From assembly GCF_963583255.1 (NCBI RefSeq), contig NC_084809.1, positions 4,019,501-4,083,500 on the forward strand: 64,000 nucleotides of DNA, read 5' to 3'. The notes beneath the pieces are model-generated. The model saw only the letters and a program-made list of their open reading frames with translations, ran no database searches and was not told the origin of the DNA. A program made the translations under genes and the position numbers. Source of the stretch: Pyrus communis. Lineage: Eukaryota > Streptophyta > Magnoliopsida > Rosales > Rosaceae. Below, one piece after another: positions 10,691 to 22,289 of this stretch; the first letter of the stretch is position 1; each line of letters opens with the position of its first letter.

Positions 10691-10848
10691 TTCAAATTTG
10701 AGGTTGAAAGTTTCTTTTGGGGTGTATTCCTTCAATTTATTTGAGTGTATATACATTGCCAAGTATGCGTTCAAAATTGAGGTTGAAGTTTCTTTTGGGG
10801 TGTATTCCTTCAATTTGAGTGCATACGTATACGTTGCTAAGTATGCGT
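10691..10848 (+). repeat. Two-unit tandem repeat, period 79 bp
   Basis: Units start TTCAAATTTGAGGTTGAAAG (10691) and TTCAAAATTGAGGTTGAAGT (10770). Each contains TTTCTTTTGGGGTGTATTCC and ends AAGTATGCG. A reading frame across them is not conserved and is not called. Confidence 0.75.
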
Positions 10849-11732
10849 CAATAACTTACTTAACATGGGCACGTAAAGAGAGATATAGAGATGAGAGAAC
10901 TGAACCGTGGTCGAGGAAATCTCTCTTATTATACTCCCAAACTTAAGAATTTTGTTAGGAACAATTGTTCATTTATGTTTTAGTACTTGAAAGCAGAATT
11001 CAAACATGCTTGGGCCATGCACTACCAAAATTGGTGAAACGGATAGTTGTAAGCTATCTGTTGAATTACAACCAAAACCAAGCATGCTTATAGTTATAAG
11101 TTTGCTGCATTTTCTGGCCTCCTTGACTGAACAATTGGCCAGCGTAGTACATAAACAACAAACCATATAGGCATGATGGAAAATAGTTGACCATTTAAAC
11201 AGGTTTACTAAAGCTAAAGTTAGCTGCGTAGAATTGATAACACTCATTCTTTTCACCAGAAAATTCCGAACCAACCCTATACCAACAGAGAAACTTGCAT
11301 ACCCAGGTGTATGTTCGGCTCCTTATTTTCGTGTGATGTTGACTATGTTCCGTGATCAGCGTTACATGGAGAAGGGGAACATACAACCCAGGGTCAGCGA
11401 AGTATTTCTCCTTTATTGCACACACACAGACATACCTAAGGAGTCGAAACTAAGTGATGCAACATTGACCAACCAAATGCAGTTGTCCATACAATATACA
11501 CTACAAGTACAGTTGAGCAGAAAAACATACTCCAAAGTCTGGGGTTTTTCAATTACTTACTCATCCACCTCTATATACTTCAAATCCTCAAAGAAAATAA
11601 AATTGAGAGACGTATGGAACAGGGGAAGGACAGTTGCAAGACAAGAAAAGATAGAGCAGTCTAAACCTGTCTAATGGCATTGTTGACCATTCAGTCCACT
11701 CAACTTGACCCAACTCAAACCCTCAGGTGGGG

Positions 11733-11736
<4 letters not shown>
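10849..11736. other. Intergenic, no gene seen
   Basis: Short frames occur on both strands, but none has recognisable domains. Base composition is slightly higher in GC than in the 4-9 kb region. Confidence 0.4.

Positions 11737-11801
<65 letters not shown>
11737..11801. repeat. (GA)n microsatellite
   Basis: An uninterrupted GA dinucleotide run of about 32 units, directly before the large inverted repeat. Confidence 0.95.
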
Positions 11802-11802
<1 letters not shown>

Positions 11803-11817
11803 ATTGCCTGATCATCA

Positions 11818-12374
11818 GTAAGATTGTGGTTTCTGCATCCATTTAAAACTCTTTTAGTTAGTGGAAGACTGCATTTTAAAGTACATATCCATGAATCCCA
11901 TATATCCATTTCCCACCACTACCCTACAAGAGGGGTTTCCACTCAGTAACATCGGCTAATTTGAATGGCTTGAACAATAGGTAATCTTTTCTCCATGTTC
12001 CTGCTACAACTGACTTAATTGACCTAAGTGCACCATTAATTATACTTAAATACTTAACCAAGCCAGGAAAAAACAGAGATCCACTCTTGAAACTACATCT
12101 TAGTTACAAGAGTGGATCTCTGTTTTTTCCCTACTTCGTTAAATATTTAAGCATAATTAAAGGTGCACTTAGATCAAATTAAGTCAGCTGTAGCAGGAAC
12201 ATGGAGAAAAGATTAGCTTCTGTTCAAGCCATTCAAATTTAGCAGATGTTACTTAGTGGAAAACTCTTGTAGAGTAGTGGTGGGAAATGGATATATGGGA
12301 TTTATGGATGTACTTTAAAATGCAGTCTTCCACTAACTAAAAGAGTTTTAAATGGATGCAGAAACCACAAGCTT
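11818..12374. repeat. Large near-perfect inverted repeat (arms about 270 bp, spacer 17 bp)
   Basis: The left arm (11818-12089) begins AAGATTGTGGTTTCTGCATC and ends AACAGAGATCCACTCTTG. The right arm (12107-12374) begins CAAGAGTGGATCTCTGTTTT and ends GATGCAGAAACCACAAGCTT, the reverse complement with scattered mismatches and small gaps. The spacer is AAACTACATCTTAGTTA. A transcript of either strand would fold into a hairpin of more than 250 base pairs. No TIR/TSD pattern of a known transposon was noticed, and no gene reads through it. Confidence 0.9.
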
Positions 12375-13486
12375 AGTTGCTATGGTTCTAGTAGCGTTAC
12401 TTGTCAAATAAATATTTGTCATGTACTCGAAAAGTGAATCATCTGTCCAATAAACATTTGTTACGTGGTGAATTAGTGACAAAAAAGTATACCTCTAAAG
12501 AAGGCGAAACTAATTTGGGTGAGTACAATTTGTCTTCAACTGGCCAATAAAGCAATACAAACTGATTTCTATAATAATGCAGATTGTTGATAATTGAGTT
12601 GCATTTCTCTTTGTTGGAGAATATATGCTTGCACCTTTGTATCTCAGCTCACAAAAGAGGACAAGAAAATTGTTATCCAATATCTCACTTTAAATGTCCC
12701 CGATATATATTTCTAACTTGAATTTTGCTATCAACTTTAACTACTAAGTGGTGTATAGGATTAGCATATCGCTATACGTATTTCGTATTTTATCGTAGAA
12801 GATCCGAAACTACACTATCAATCCAACAACTAAAAACGCCGCAGCGGGCATATGTTGCTAACGATCGAACAAATTATTGTTTACGGTTGATTAATTGATA
12901 AACTGATGGGGAGTTTAAGTGTTTGATGAGTCACTGATCAGCTCCTTAATTATTATAACCAGTACGTATAAAGTTCTAGGCTTTCTAAAACCTCTTTAAT
13001 TTCTTCCATTTCCTTACGTCACAAGGCTCTATTGGATGGCAAGTATCCATCCCTATAGACTTGACAATGGCACACCAAAATTAAGATTGACTAGTTGATC
13101 CCATTTTCTCTTGCACCGCATTATTTTGCCTAAACATTCTTCCATCAAAATAATTGTACTCCCAATAATTTATGACATGAACTCTCTCTCTCTCTCATGT
13201 AAGCGGAGATTTGATCTGAAAAATTATTATCCACTAACCCTACTTGTAATCTCCCATGTTGAATGTATGCATGTAAAATATCATTTCATGCATACATGCA
13301 TGTAGCCATCAATCGATGGATGCATGCCCATAACAAACATGTAAACGAGAGACAGACAGACATCTCTCGATCGGACATTCATGTACACATAGATGAATGT
13401 GATGATGCTGCATAAAACAGAGACATGATGTGCATGATCTTCCAATCAGCTGAGCCCTGAAGGCACTTTCTCACACTTTTCATCCC
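12375..13486. other. Upstream region of the bZIP gene
   Basis: No coding sequence. Around 13260-13330 there are several CATGCATG-type RY words and an ATCGAT palindrome, and a CT run lies at 13184-13197. These could be promoter elements; this is inference. Confidence 0.4.
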
Positions 13487-13500
13487 TATAAAAGACGTCA
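13487..13500 (+). promoter_or_regulatory. TATA box fused to a GACGTC bZIP site
   Basis: TATAAAA at 13487-13493 is followed directly by GACGTCA, a palindromic ACGT core of the type bound by bZIP proteins. A start near 13518 would give a leader of about 95 nt to the bZIP ATG. CCAATCA lies 45 bp upstream (13442). Confidence 0.65.
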
Positions 13501-13611
13501 TCTCCTCAAGCCTCTCTTCCCCCCTCCTAACGCAAACAAAAACTAAGTGCTCTCCACTCACCTTCTTCACCACTAAGACCTTGAATTTATCCGTTGAAAC
13601 TTCGAGGAGCC

Positions 13612-14220
13612 ATGCAGCCCGGTGAGGCCACCGGACTCCATTACCTCGCTCCCTTGAGCTCATCATCTCCCTACCCTCCTCATTTCAGCATGAGCACTCA
13701 AGGCAACGCAACTGCGTTTCAATTTAACCGGTATTCTAGCCCATTGTACAATTTTCAATTCCCTAATTCCCAACTTCAAGAAATTAATAACAATCCACAG
13801 CAACCATCCTCGTTCAGTAGTTCAACCTCTGATGAGGCTGATGAGCAGCAACTCAGTCTCATCAACGAGAGGAAACAAAGACGAATGTTATCTAACAGAG
13901 AATCTGCGCGCAGATCGCGTATGCGCAAGCAGAAGCACTTGGATGAGCTCTGGTCACAAGTGGTTTGGCTCAGAAATGAGAATCACCAACTTGTGGACAA
14001 GCTGAACCATGTCTCAGAGTCCCACGACAAGGTTCTGGAAGAGAATGCTCAGCTCAAAGAGGAAGCTTCTGAGCTTCGCCAAATGGTCAATGACCTGCAA
14101 CTGCACAGTCCTTATCATTCTTTCCTTCGAGACCTCGAGGATGTCCCATGCAACACAGCTTATCTGAGAACGGAGTCCTCAAACCCGTCCATCACAAGTT
14201 CCATGGATTTGCTAGGCTAA
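13612..14220 (+). CDS. bZIP43: Group S basic leucine zipper transcription factor (bZIP42/43-like)
   Basis: A single-exon gene of 202 codons. The basic region at residues 86-109 has the invariant N-x7-R spacing (SNRESARRSRMRKQ), followed by a leucine zipper from about L113 to L155 with ELWSQVVWLRNENHQLVDKL and further heptads (VLEENAQLKEEASELRQM). The N-terminus starts MQPGE, as expected for the bZIP42/43 clade, so I chose this ATG over the in-frame ATG six codons upstream. A serine-rich linker (SSFSSSTSDEADEQQ) precedes the basic region and the C-terminus ends SSMDLLG. Such proteins bind ACGT-core DNA as dimers in the nucleus. A possible poly(A) signal AATAAA lies at 14354. No long upstream reading frame of the sucrose-responsive S1 kind is seen between the predicted start site and the ATG. 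Confidence 0.93.
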   Translation: MQPGEATGLHYLAPLSSSSPYPPHFSMSTQGNATAFQFNRYSSPLYNFQFPNSQLQEINNNPQQPSSFSSSTSDEADEQQLSLINERKQRRMLSNRESARRSRMRKQKHLDELWSQVVWLRNENHQLVDKLNHVSESHDKVLEENAQLKEEASELRQMVNDLQLHSPYHSFLRDLEDVPCNTAYLRTESSNPSITSSMDLLG

Positions 14221-14224
14221 TATC

Positions 14225-15685
14225 GATGGACACAAGTTCTTATCAATTCCCCATTGTTCCCATTGCCCATCTATATGGTGATCTTCTGTTTGTGTAGAAG
14301 TCAACCAGTCCTTAACTCACTTTAAAATCTGTATCAGATCCAATCAAATAAGCAATAAAATGTTCTGAGCATTTTTTATTGAATCATTGCTCAAAAATTT
14401 CGCCACTATCTCTTAGCTAGAATCTTATCTATCTCAAAAAAATTCTTAAATCATGTAAACTCTTGCTAACTAGCTGCATAAAGTTAAAGACTGTTTGTTC
14501 TTACATAAAAACTTTCCAAAAAACCCTGATCACCGAAAAATTATCAGATCACCTGATCACTACCGAACGAGCTAGATATTTATCATCAATAATTCTAGAA
14601 AAATTGTTAAAAAATAAAGGTTATCGCACAACGAAGAAAGTACAGCAATAATTTCAGGTGTACTAGAACAAAGGGAGGAGAAAAAAATCCAATGGGTGGA
14701 GCAATAAGTGGCAATGGTGGTGGGGGGCTGGGCGGGGAGTTGGTCATGACACAGAAATAAAGGTGGTGAAAATGGGAGTTGGTTCGTCATATTAAAATTA
14801 CTATAAAGAGGCAAGACATTCACAAAAGCTATCCACTAACATATACATCCAATTAAGCACTGTTTTCTAGCTTTTTAGAGAGCTGGCTTGACAAAACACA
14901 ACGACATGTTTTCTTTTGTTTTGTTTTGCAATTTGTTCTCTTTGATTTGGATATTTTCTCAGAGACTTCATCTCTCTCTTTCTTTCTTTCCTGCAATACC
15001 TTATTTGCCTACGAAGATCTGCAAACGTAAGAGCCTTGATTTTCTATTTATATATATTTCCAGTGATGATCGTTTACACGCATTATATGCAATCAAATCA
15101 GAGTTGAAATCAAGCTCACGGCCAATAAATTTCAAATCCATCTCATCAGAATGAATCCCATCAAGATTTACTGCAGTTTAATCAAGTTCCAAAGTGTTGT
15201 TTAGCAGCATAACAGAAACACTGATTGTTCTATGAGTAGATATGTTTAATCCTGAACTGTGTTAATATTATATCGCACATACATAATATATCCCTTTACC
15301 TTTCAGAGAAGTGCACAAAATAATCCACGGCAAAAGAAGAAGAGAGAATATCAAGGCTCAATTCCAACAAAAAGTTTTCAGAAAGTGGAATACGAGGAAA
15401 GCTCTAGCAAAAGGTTTGTTCCGAAATTCCTAGGGTGCTTTTTCCAATTTATATTTTACTTCAAATACGTTAAACGTAAAAGAATAAGAAGCAAAGTCAT
15501 ACGATTTTATTAAAATTAATCAGAAAGCAGTATACATCAATAGTAACACAAATGTGCGGATATGACCTGTACAGACTAAAACTAGAAAAACAAAGAACTG
15601 GGGCGTCGAAAAATTGGAATAAGAAACTTACGAATCAGCCTGCAAGATTCTTCTATCATTTACAGTTTGAATTTGTGCAACAACA
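14225..15685. other. Intergenic between bZIP and PPR pseudogene
   Basis: Contains the bZIP 3' end and AT-rich sequence. Several frames of 60-90 codons occur but have no family features. Confidence 0.45.
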
Positions 15686-18199
15686 TCACCAGTATTCGTT
15701 GCAAGAGCATGTCCCGTCCTTGAAATGATGAAACTGATTTGAATCCCTTACTACTATTTCTCTCCCAGTGGCTTCCGAAATATATTTAATAGCAGTGTGA
15801 CAGTCTCCGCAAACACGGAGATTCTTAAACACTCTAATGGTTTTGATTTCGATGTCCCAATAAGACAAAACGCCACTGCTATTTTCTCACTGTGTTGAAA
15901 CAAGTAGAATTCCCTTTGCTCCTCTTCCACATCATGAAGTACATAATCTGTATTCGGGACATAGCCCAAGTTCTTTATCTTTGAGCCCATTTCATCCAGT
16001 TCATCATAAATCTCCTTCGCTTTTGGGTGTGAAGTATACCCAACATGAAACTTGTGGATCTTATTTTTCGCCTCTATCCAGCTAGTACCTGCTTCTTTGG
16101 TCAAGTACTTCTCTTTCATATCTTTTCTTACTTTTGCCACTTCTTCCCACAGACGACAGACCAGTGGAAGCATACAAATTCAATAGTAAACTATATGCTG
16201 CTGAATCATGTGGGTTCTTCTCGATAATCATCTTTGCTGCATGTTTACCAAGCTCTATGTTACCATGCACTCGGCAGGCTCCAAGAAATGTTCGCCAGAT
16301 GAGTTCATCAGCTGTAAAAGGCATTGAGTTAATAAACTCGAGGGCTTCTACAAGGGATCCTGAGCGGCCTAATAAATCAACCATGCATGCATAATGTTCC
16401 ATTCCTGGGGTGATACAATGTTTTTTCTCCATGGCCTTGAAGTGTTTCCATCCCTCATCAACCAAACCCGCATGGCTACAAGCCGATAAAACAGCAATAT
16501 ATGTGATCTCGTTCGGCTTTATTCTGGCCTCAAGCATTTTGTCAAACACTTCTACCGCTGCAGCTGCAGTTTTTCAAAACCCGTGATCATTGAAGTCCAT
16601 GATATAACATTCCAATCATCCATCTCATTGCACACTAAAAAAGCAGCATCTATGTTTCCACACCTGGGATACATGGAAACCAAAGCATTACAAATGCTTT
16701 GGTATGACTCAAATCCTGACTTTATTATCCGGGCATGGATTTGTTCACCCTTACCAACTGCACAAATGCTTGCAGCTCCACTCAAGAGACTAGAAAATGT
16801 GAAAGCACTAGCCCCAAATCCTGTATCCTGAATTTCAGGAAAAAGTCCAAAGGCTTCTTCTGCGTCTGAATGCTTGGCATATGCATCAACGACTGTGTTA
16901 TAAGATATCAAAATTTTCTCATACAGAACATCAAAAGATTTGCGGGCATCTTCCACCTGGCCTGACTTTGAGTACATGCTAATAAGTGAATTTCCCATAC
17001 AGTTAATGGAAGCGAGACCTGATTTCACTGCCGTACACAGATCCAAAAGATTTGCACAAGTCTTCAGAATGCTATAAAAGGTGAAATGGTTTGGCGGAAC
17101 AAGACCTGACATCATTTCAACAAAGTGTTTGATGGCTTCCTCATCACCCCTTCCTCTCTGCACATATCCATTCATAATTGCAGTCCATGATGCAACATTA
17201 TTGTTTGGCATCCTATCAAATACCTTCCTCGCATCATTCATCAATCCATCAGCCGTACACTTGGAATACATGTCCACCAAACAACACCCGACATAATGAC
17301 CTAAAGCCAACCCCACGAATGCAATTGCTGCCATAATGATAGTGATTCCAACTTTGTACACGCTGATATAACACCACTCAGTGTAAACTGGTCAGGCATG
17401 AGCCCGCTCAACAACATATCTACATACAAATCAATAGCCTCTCTGGGGAAACCCATCTGTGCAAAACTAATAATCATCGAAGTCCATGTCACCGCATCCA
17501 TTTCAGGCATTTTCTCAAACACCTTATACGCTTCACCCAAATCTCCACTACCCTTGGCAAACATATCGATTAATGAGCACCCAACACACACATCAGACCC
17601 AAGATACCCACTTTTGATCACTGACCCAAAAATTATCTTCCCAATCCCAAATATTTGGGCATTCGAACACGCCGAATCACCGATGCGAAGCAATAATCAT
17701 TCGGGTAAAACCCATGTTCGAGCATATCAAGAAATGTCGAAATCGCTTCGTATCCCATATCATTGTTCGCAAAACAAGACACCATGGCACTCCAAGAAAC
17801 CAAATTTCTTTCACTGCCCATGTTTTCGAAGATGGAATTCGCCTTCTTCCAGTCCCCAGATTTCGAATACAAGCTGATCAAGGAATTCAGAAGCACCGGG
17901 TCGGGTTCGAGCTGCGAGCAAGCCAGCCGGTCGTGGACAAGCTTTCCCAGGTCGAAGTTCCGGGATCGGATGCAGGACTTGAGGAGGAGGGAGTAGGTGG
18001 GGAGGTCCCGGTGCTTCCGTCGCTGTGCCATGAGATCGAGGGTGGTGATTGCTTTGCGGAGATGGCCGACATTAATGTGGCTGATCAGACGGTTGCTTAG
18101 AGGGTCAAATTTGGTGGCTTTCTTGGGGCGGAGTGGAGGAGGTGGGGGGAGTTTGGCGGGAGCCGGAAGATAGAGGCTCAGGCTCGGCATGTTTGTCAC
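15686..18199 (-). pseudogene. DYW-class PPR protein pseudogene (EMB2261/At3g49170-like)
   Basis: The minus strand encodes nearly a whole plant PLS-DYW pentatricopeptide repeat protein but in six frames. From the ATG at 18199 (a second is at 18190): MPSLSLYLPAPAKLPPPPPL, then PPR motifs (VLLNSLISLYSKSGDWKKAN, LVSWSAMVSCF). After a 1-bp loss near 17671: CSNAQIFGIGKII. After a deletion near 17312: LALGHYVGCCLVDMYSK. After a deletion near 16568: AVEVFDKMLEARIKPNEITY. After a 7-bp insertion near 16155: LWEEVAKVRKDMKEK with E/E+ motifs. After a 1-bp loss near 15840: [20 protein letters not shown] and a terminal [14 protein letters not shown]. The C-terminal DYW cytidine-deaminase-like residues (HSEK, CGDCH) are retained but never in one frame. 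The Arabidopsis relative is an embryo-essential organellar protein, so an intact paralogue elsewhere is expected. The last tripeptide is EYW rather than DYW. Confidence 0.92.
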
Positions 18200-18959
18200 T
18201 AACGGCTAACTCTGAATTCCATTTCAAATTTCTGTTATTATTGTACGGCTTGTGGGAGTTTGATTATCCATTAGTTTGGGTTGGGCCTGAGAAACAAAAA
18301 CACAAAGGCTTTATTGGGCTCTTAATTATGGTTCAAGAAAAATTGATGGGCTTTTATCTAACAATTTTGAAACATACACGCTCTATCATTTTATGTTTAG
18401 GACAATAAATATCAGTGAATGAAGAATTGAACTTTATCACTTGTACAAAAACGCTACTCTCAAAATTTATCTTGGAATTTTTTTTGTCGAGATCCTAAAT
18501 ATGGTTAAACTTGAGCAGATTAGAAGTTGATTTCAGACCTAATCCAAGTTTGTCAATGTAGATTTAAACTTGAGTCTAATTTTATTGGTGGAAAATGTGT
18601 GAACCCATGAAATATTTTATGAACTCCAATTGAAGAGAAAAATTTGAACTAGCTATTCGGATAATAAAGCACGTTATTCTAACCAACTTAATTAATCTTA
18701 GGTTTGCAGGACGAGTTTTAGATTCATTGGGTGGGTTAGACTAGTGACCTTAAAATTTTATTGAACTTACTGCAAATTAGACTCCATATTGCCCATTCCC
18801 TTTCCACCACCTATTATTATTATTTTTATTTTAAATAATAATACCGACACGGAAATTGGGTCCTTCTCACTTGGAAGTTTGATCCCTTCCACGCTTTCAC
18901 ATGGTCTTCTTCTTCACACCCAGCTGAGATCTCACAGACACTCACACACTTCCAATCAC

Positions 18960-18996
<37 letters not shown>

Positions 18997-19143
18997 CTCA
19001 TTCCACTTTCCAATCAGCTGAGAGAGAGAAAACTCAAACCCTTCTGCTGCTGCTGCTGCTGCTAGAATCAAAACACCATTCAATCATCAATAATCGATCA
19101 TACTCTGTTTTGAGCGTTCTGATCGGAAGTTTTGGTTGCTCCA
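18200..19143. promoter_or_regulatory. Intergenic and 5' leader of the GAUT gene
   Basis: The PPR pseudogene and the GAUT gene diverge from here. A CT repeat at 18960-18998 and a (CTG)n run at 19044-19062 lie in the likely leader. No clear TATA box; CT-rich leaders are common for plant housekeeping genes. Confidence 0.5.
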
Positions 19144-21334
19144 ATGGCGGTGGCCATGCGAGGCAGCCGAGGAGGAGGGTCGGGTTTTGGCGGGTTCAGC
19201 CTCCGGAGCTTCTTCTCGTACCGGATCTTTGTCTCGGCTATGTTCTCTCTCCTCTTCATTGCCACGCTCTCTGTTATCCTCACCACAAATCCTTCAACTC
19301 CGCACCACGACTCTGTATGTATTGCCCCCTCTTCCCTAAATCCATTTTCTCCCAATTATTTATTTAATTAATCGACGTTTAGATTGAAATTTTGAAGCTT
19401 TAGCAAAACCCAGATGTTAATTTCACTTATCAATCACAACCCACGTTCTAATTTTCACATCTGAACAAATCCCAGATTGGAAAGAAAAAACCCATGTGAA
19501 AATCTTGGAGTAGTACAAAACCCAGATGTTAATTTTTTCAATTATATAGGATTGAAGTTTTAATCTTGATGTTTAATTGATTGCAGGCACTTCCAACAAC
19601 TGGAAACGAGTACATGCGTAGGACGTTTTTAGCTTTAAATTCCGACCCTTTGAAAACCCGATTAGATTTGATATATAAGCAAGCCAATGATCATGTTACT
19701 CTGGTGAATGCTTACGCGGCGTACGCCAGGAAGCTTAAGCTTGAGATATCTAGGCAAATGAGGATGTTTGATGATTTGGCGTCAAATTTCTCTGATCTTC
19801 AAATGAAGCCGGGTTACAGAACCGCATTGTTTGAATCAGACGGTCCGTTGGATGAGGATGTTTTGAGGCATTTTGAGAAGGAGGTGAAGGATAAGGTCAA
19901 AATTGCTCGGTTGATGATCGCGGAGTCAAAGGAAAATTATGATAATCAGCTCAAGATTCAGAAGTTGAAGGATACCATTTTTGCTGTTAATGAGTTGCTT
20001 ATAAAGGCAAAGAAGAATGGGGCATTTGCAAGCTTGATTGCCGCAAAATCGATACCAAAAAGTTTGCATTGTTTAGCCATGAGACTTGTTGAGGAAAGAA
20101 TATCACATCCGGAGAAGTACAAGGAAGAAGAACCAAGCCCCGAATTTGAGGATCCAAGTTTGTATCATTATGCAATTTTTTCGGATAATGTCATTGCAGT
20201 CTCAGTGGTTATACGATCTGTGGTGAAGAACTCGGTTGAACCGTGGAAACACGTTTTCCATGTTGTTACAGATAGGATGAATCTTGCTCCGATGAAGGTT
20301 TGGTTTAAGATGAGGCCTGTGGAGCGCGGTGCGTATGTTGAGGTGAAAGCAGTAGAAGACTTCACTTTCTTGAATTCTTCATATGTGCCGGTGTTGAGGC
20401 AACTTGAGTCAGCAAAGTTGCAGAAGTTCTACTTTGAGAATCGGGCAGAGAATGCTACCAAGGATACACAAAACATGAAGTACAGGAACCCCAAGTACTT
20501 GTCAATGTTGAATCACCTTCGGTTTTATTTGCCGGAGATGTATCCTAAACTGCGCAAAATTCTCTTTTTGGATGATGACGTCGTGGTTCAGAAGGACTTG
20601 ACAGGATTGTGGAAGATTGATTTGGATGGGAAGGTGAATGGAGCTGTTGAGACGTGCTTTGGGTCCTTCCATCGTTACGCCCAGTATTTGAATTTTTCAC
20701 ACCCACTTATCAGGGAGAGGTTCAATCCTCGGGCTTGTGCTTGGGCCTACGGGATGAATATTTTTGATCTTGATGCTTGGAGGCTGGAGAAAAGCACCGA
20801 GCAGTACCATTACTGGCAGAACTTGGTAAGTGTTTATTTTAATCGTAAATTCCTTGTGTGTATGAAGATTAAGTACCATTCGGGTTAGCATTTTCGAAGT
20901 ATGTTAATCCTTCCACGGAAACACTTGTGATTTCACTTTGGAATTGCTAGCCAAATGGCACAATATGTAGTTGAAGTACAATTGAGCCGTTACTTTTCAT
21001 AAGTGGAATGCATCATTCATAGTGATCGGTGAGTACTTTTGCCCATGAATTTTTGCAGAATGAGGACCGGACTCTATGGAAGCTGGGGACTCTTCCGCCG
21101 GGGCTGATTACCTTCTACTCGACGACCAAGTCTTTGGACAAGTCATGGCATGTTCTTGGGCTGGGGTACAATCCCAGTATTAGCATGGACGAGATTAGAA
21201 AAGCTGCGGTCATTCATTACAACGGAAACATGAAACCTTGGTTGGACATTGCTATGAACCAATACAAGAAACTGTGGACGAATTATTTGGACAATGATAT
21301 GGAATTTGTTCAAATGTGCAATTTTGGCTTATAG
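19144..21334 (+). CDS. GAUT9: Galacturonosyltransferase of the GT8 family, GAUT9-like (three exons)
   Basis: Exons 19144-19314, 19587-20825 and 21059-21334, all phase-0 introns with GT-AG ends (GTATGT...TTGCAG, GTAAGTG...TTGCAG), give 561 residues, the length of Arabidopsis GAUT9. The start MAVAMRG is followed by a short basic tail and one membrane anchor (IFVSAMFSLLFIATLSVILT, about residues 30-50), as in a Golgi type II protein. The catalytic domain shows YHYAIFSDNVIAVSVVIRSV, the metal-binding triplet in ILFLDDDVVVQ (about residue 387), FNPRACAWAYGMNIFDL and the C-terminal HYNGNMKPW motif; the protein ends MEFVQMCNFGL. Family members add galacturonic acid to homogalacturonan, so the role is pectin synthesis. 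All signature residues are present and no lesion was found. GAUT8 is the nearest alternative assignment. Confidence 0.95.
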
Positions 21335-22060
21335 AAAAGAAGAACCATCTTCACTGCTCGGATCTAAGTTCATCAGCGAGTCGCAGCTATTGTCAGTCAC
21401 TACGTGCTAATTCTCACAAGTTTTGTGTTCCTTCGTTGGTCGCAATCTCAGAGCGAAGCTCGGTGAGAAATTATGTCGTCTTCTTTTTTTATTGTTGGGA
21501 AAAGCTGTCTGTTATGCTTGCCTAAATGTTGTATCTGTTCTTCATGTGAATCATGGATTGTAAACAGCCAGATTGGGAATGTGTACGTAGCAATTCTTTT
21601 GCACTTTGCAGTATATAAATGTAATTCACAGATTCGGATTACTTGAAGCTTTAGCGAAAACCCAGCGACAACTACCACCGAAGTTTCGATGGTTGAAGCA
21701 TTCATCAAACGAATCCGATCTTACCCTAAATTCTCTCTATCAGAAGACTCATCTCTCACTTTTTATTGACGGGAAGTCGAATAGAATGCAGTAATGGTTG
21801 AAGCATTTGTTGTTCGTGAATGTTCTTAGTGTTCCTCCTAATGTAGGAAGATCTTATTTGTGGCGAGGGTTGTTGATCCATGTTCTTAGTATTCCACCTA
21901 ATTTTGTTATTACATAATCATTATTCATTTATCAAATTTAGTAGGAATCTTATTTGTGGCGGGACTTCGGCTAGGGTCCATAATAAATTCAGCATCTAAT
22001 GGTTGGATACGATATTTTGTTTCTTTTTGGTTGCATATTTTAGATTATAAATGTATTAAG
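21335..22060. other. GAUT9 3' region and intergenic
   Basis: After the 3' untranslated region, the words CATGTTCTTAGTATTCC and AATCTTATTTGTGGCG recur at 21820-21960, a small imperfect direct repeat. No gene. Confidence 0.45.
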
Positions 22061-22221
22061 TAAAGGGCGTTTTAACGAAAAGTCCACATTACTATTCATT
22101 TTAACGAAAAACCATATTTTTATACTAAAAAGTCAATTCTGGTACTATTCATTTTACCCTTTATTTTGTCCTTATCGTTAAAACTCAAAGTTTTCAAGCA
22201 TTTTTTATTAGTTTTCTTTTA
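22061..22221. mobile_element. MITE, AACGAAAA family, copy 1
   Basis: Begins TAAAGGGCGTTTTAACGAAA and ends TTATTAGTTTTCTTTTA, with internal CATTTTAACGAAAAACCATA, CTAAAAAGTCAATTCTGGTA and TTTTGTCCTTATCGTTAAAA. A second copy with about 85% identity by eye lies at 41669-41830. Non-coding; the family looks like one common in Rosaceae genomes (memory, not checked). Confidence 0.7.
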
Positions 22222-22289
22222 AGTAAATGCATATATCGGGGTCATCTTATTTGTGATTGGTGGATAAGAATTCACATTCATATACAAAG

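Noticed and set aside
10611..10946. 111-codon frame with an apparent internal protein repeat (VSFGVYSFNL)
   Set aside because: The repeat is explained by a 79-bp DNA tandem duplication whose period is not a multiple of three; no conserved frame or domain.
13394..13413. Segment GATGATGCTGCAT resembling the 3' part of miR172
   Set aside because: Only about 14 bases match, the 5' part differs, and no complementary arm for a precursor hairpin is present within several hundred bases.
17398..18100. Plus-strand frames of 128-159 codons opposite the PPR pseudogene
   Set aside because: Antisense shadows of the PPR coding sequence; no independent features.
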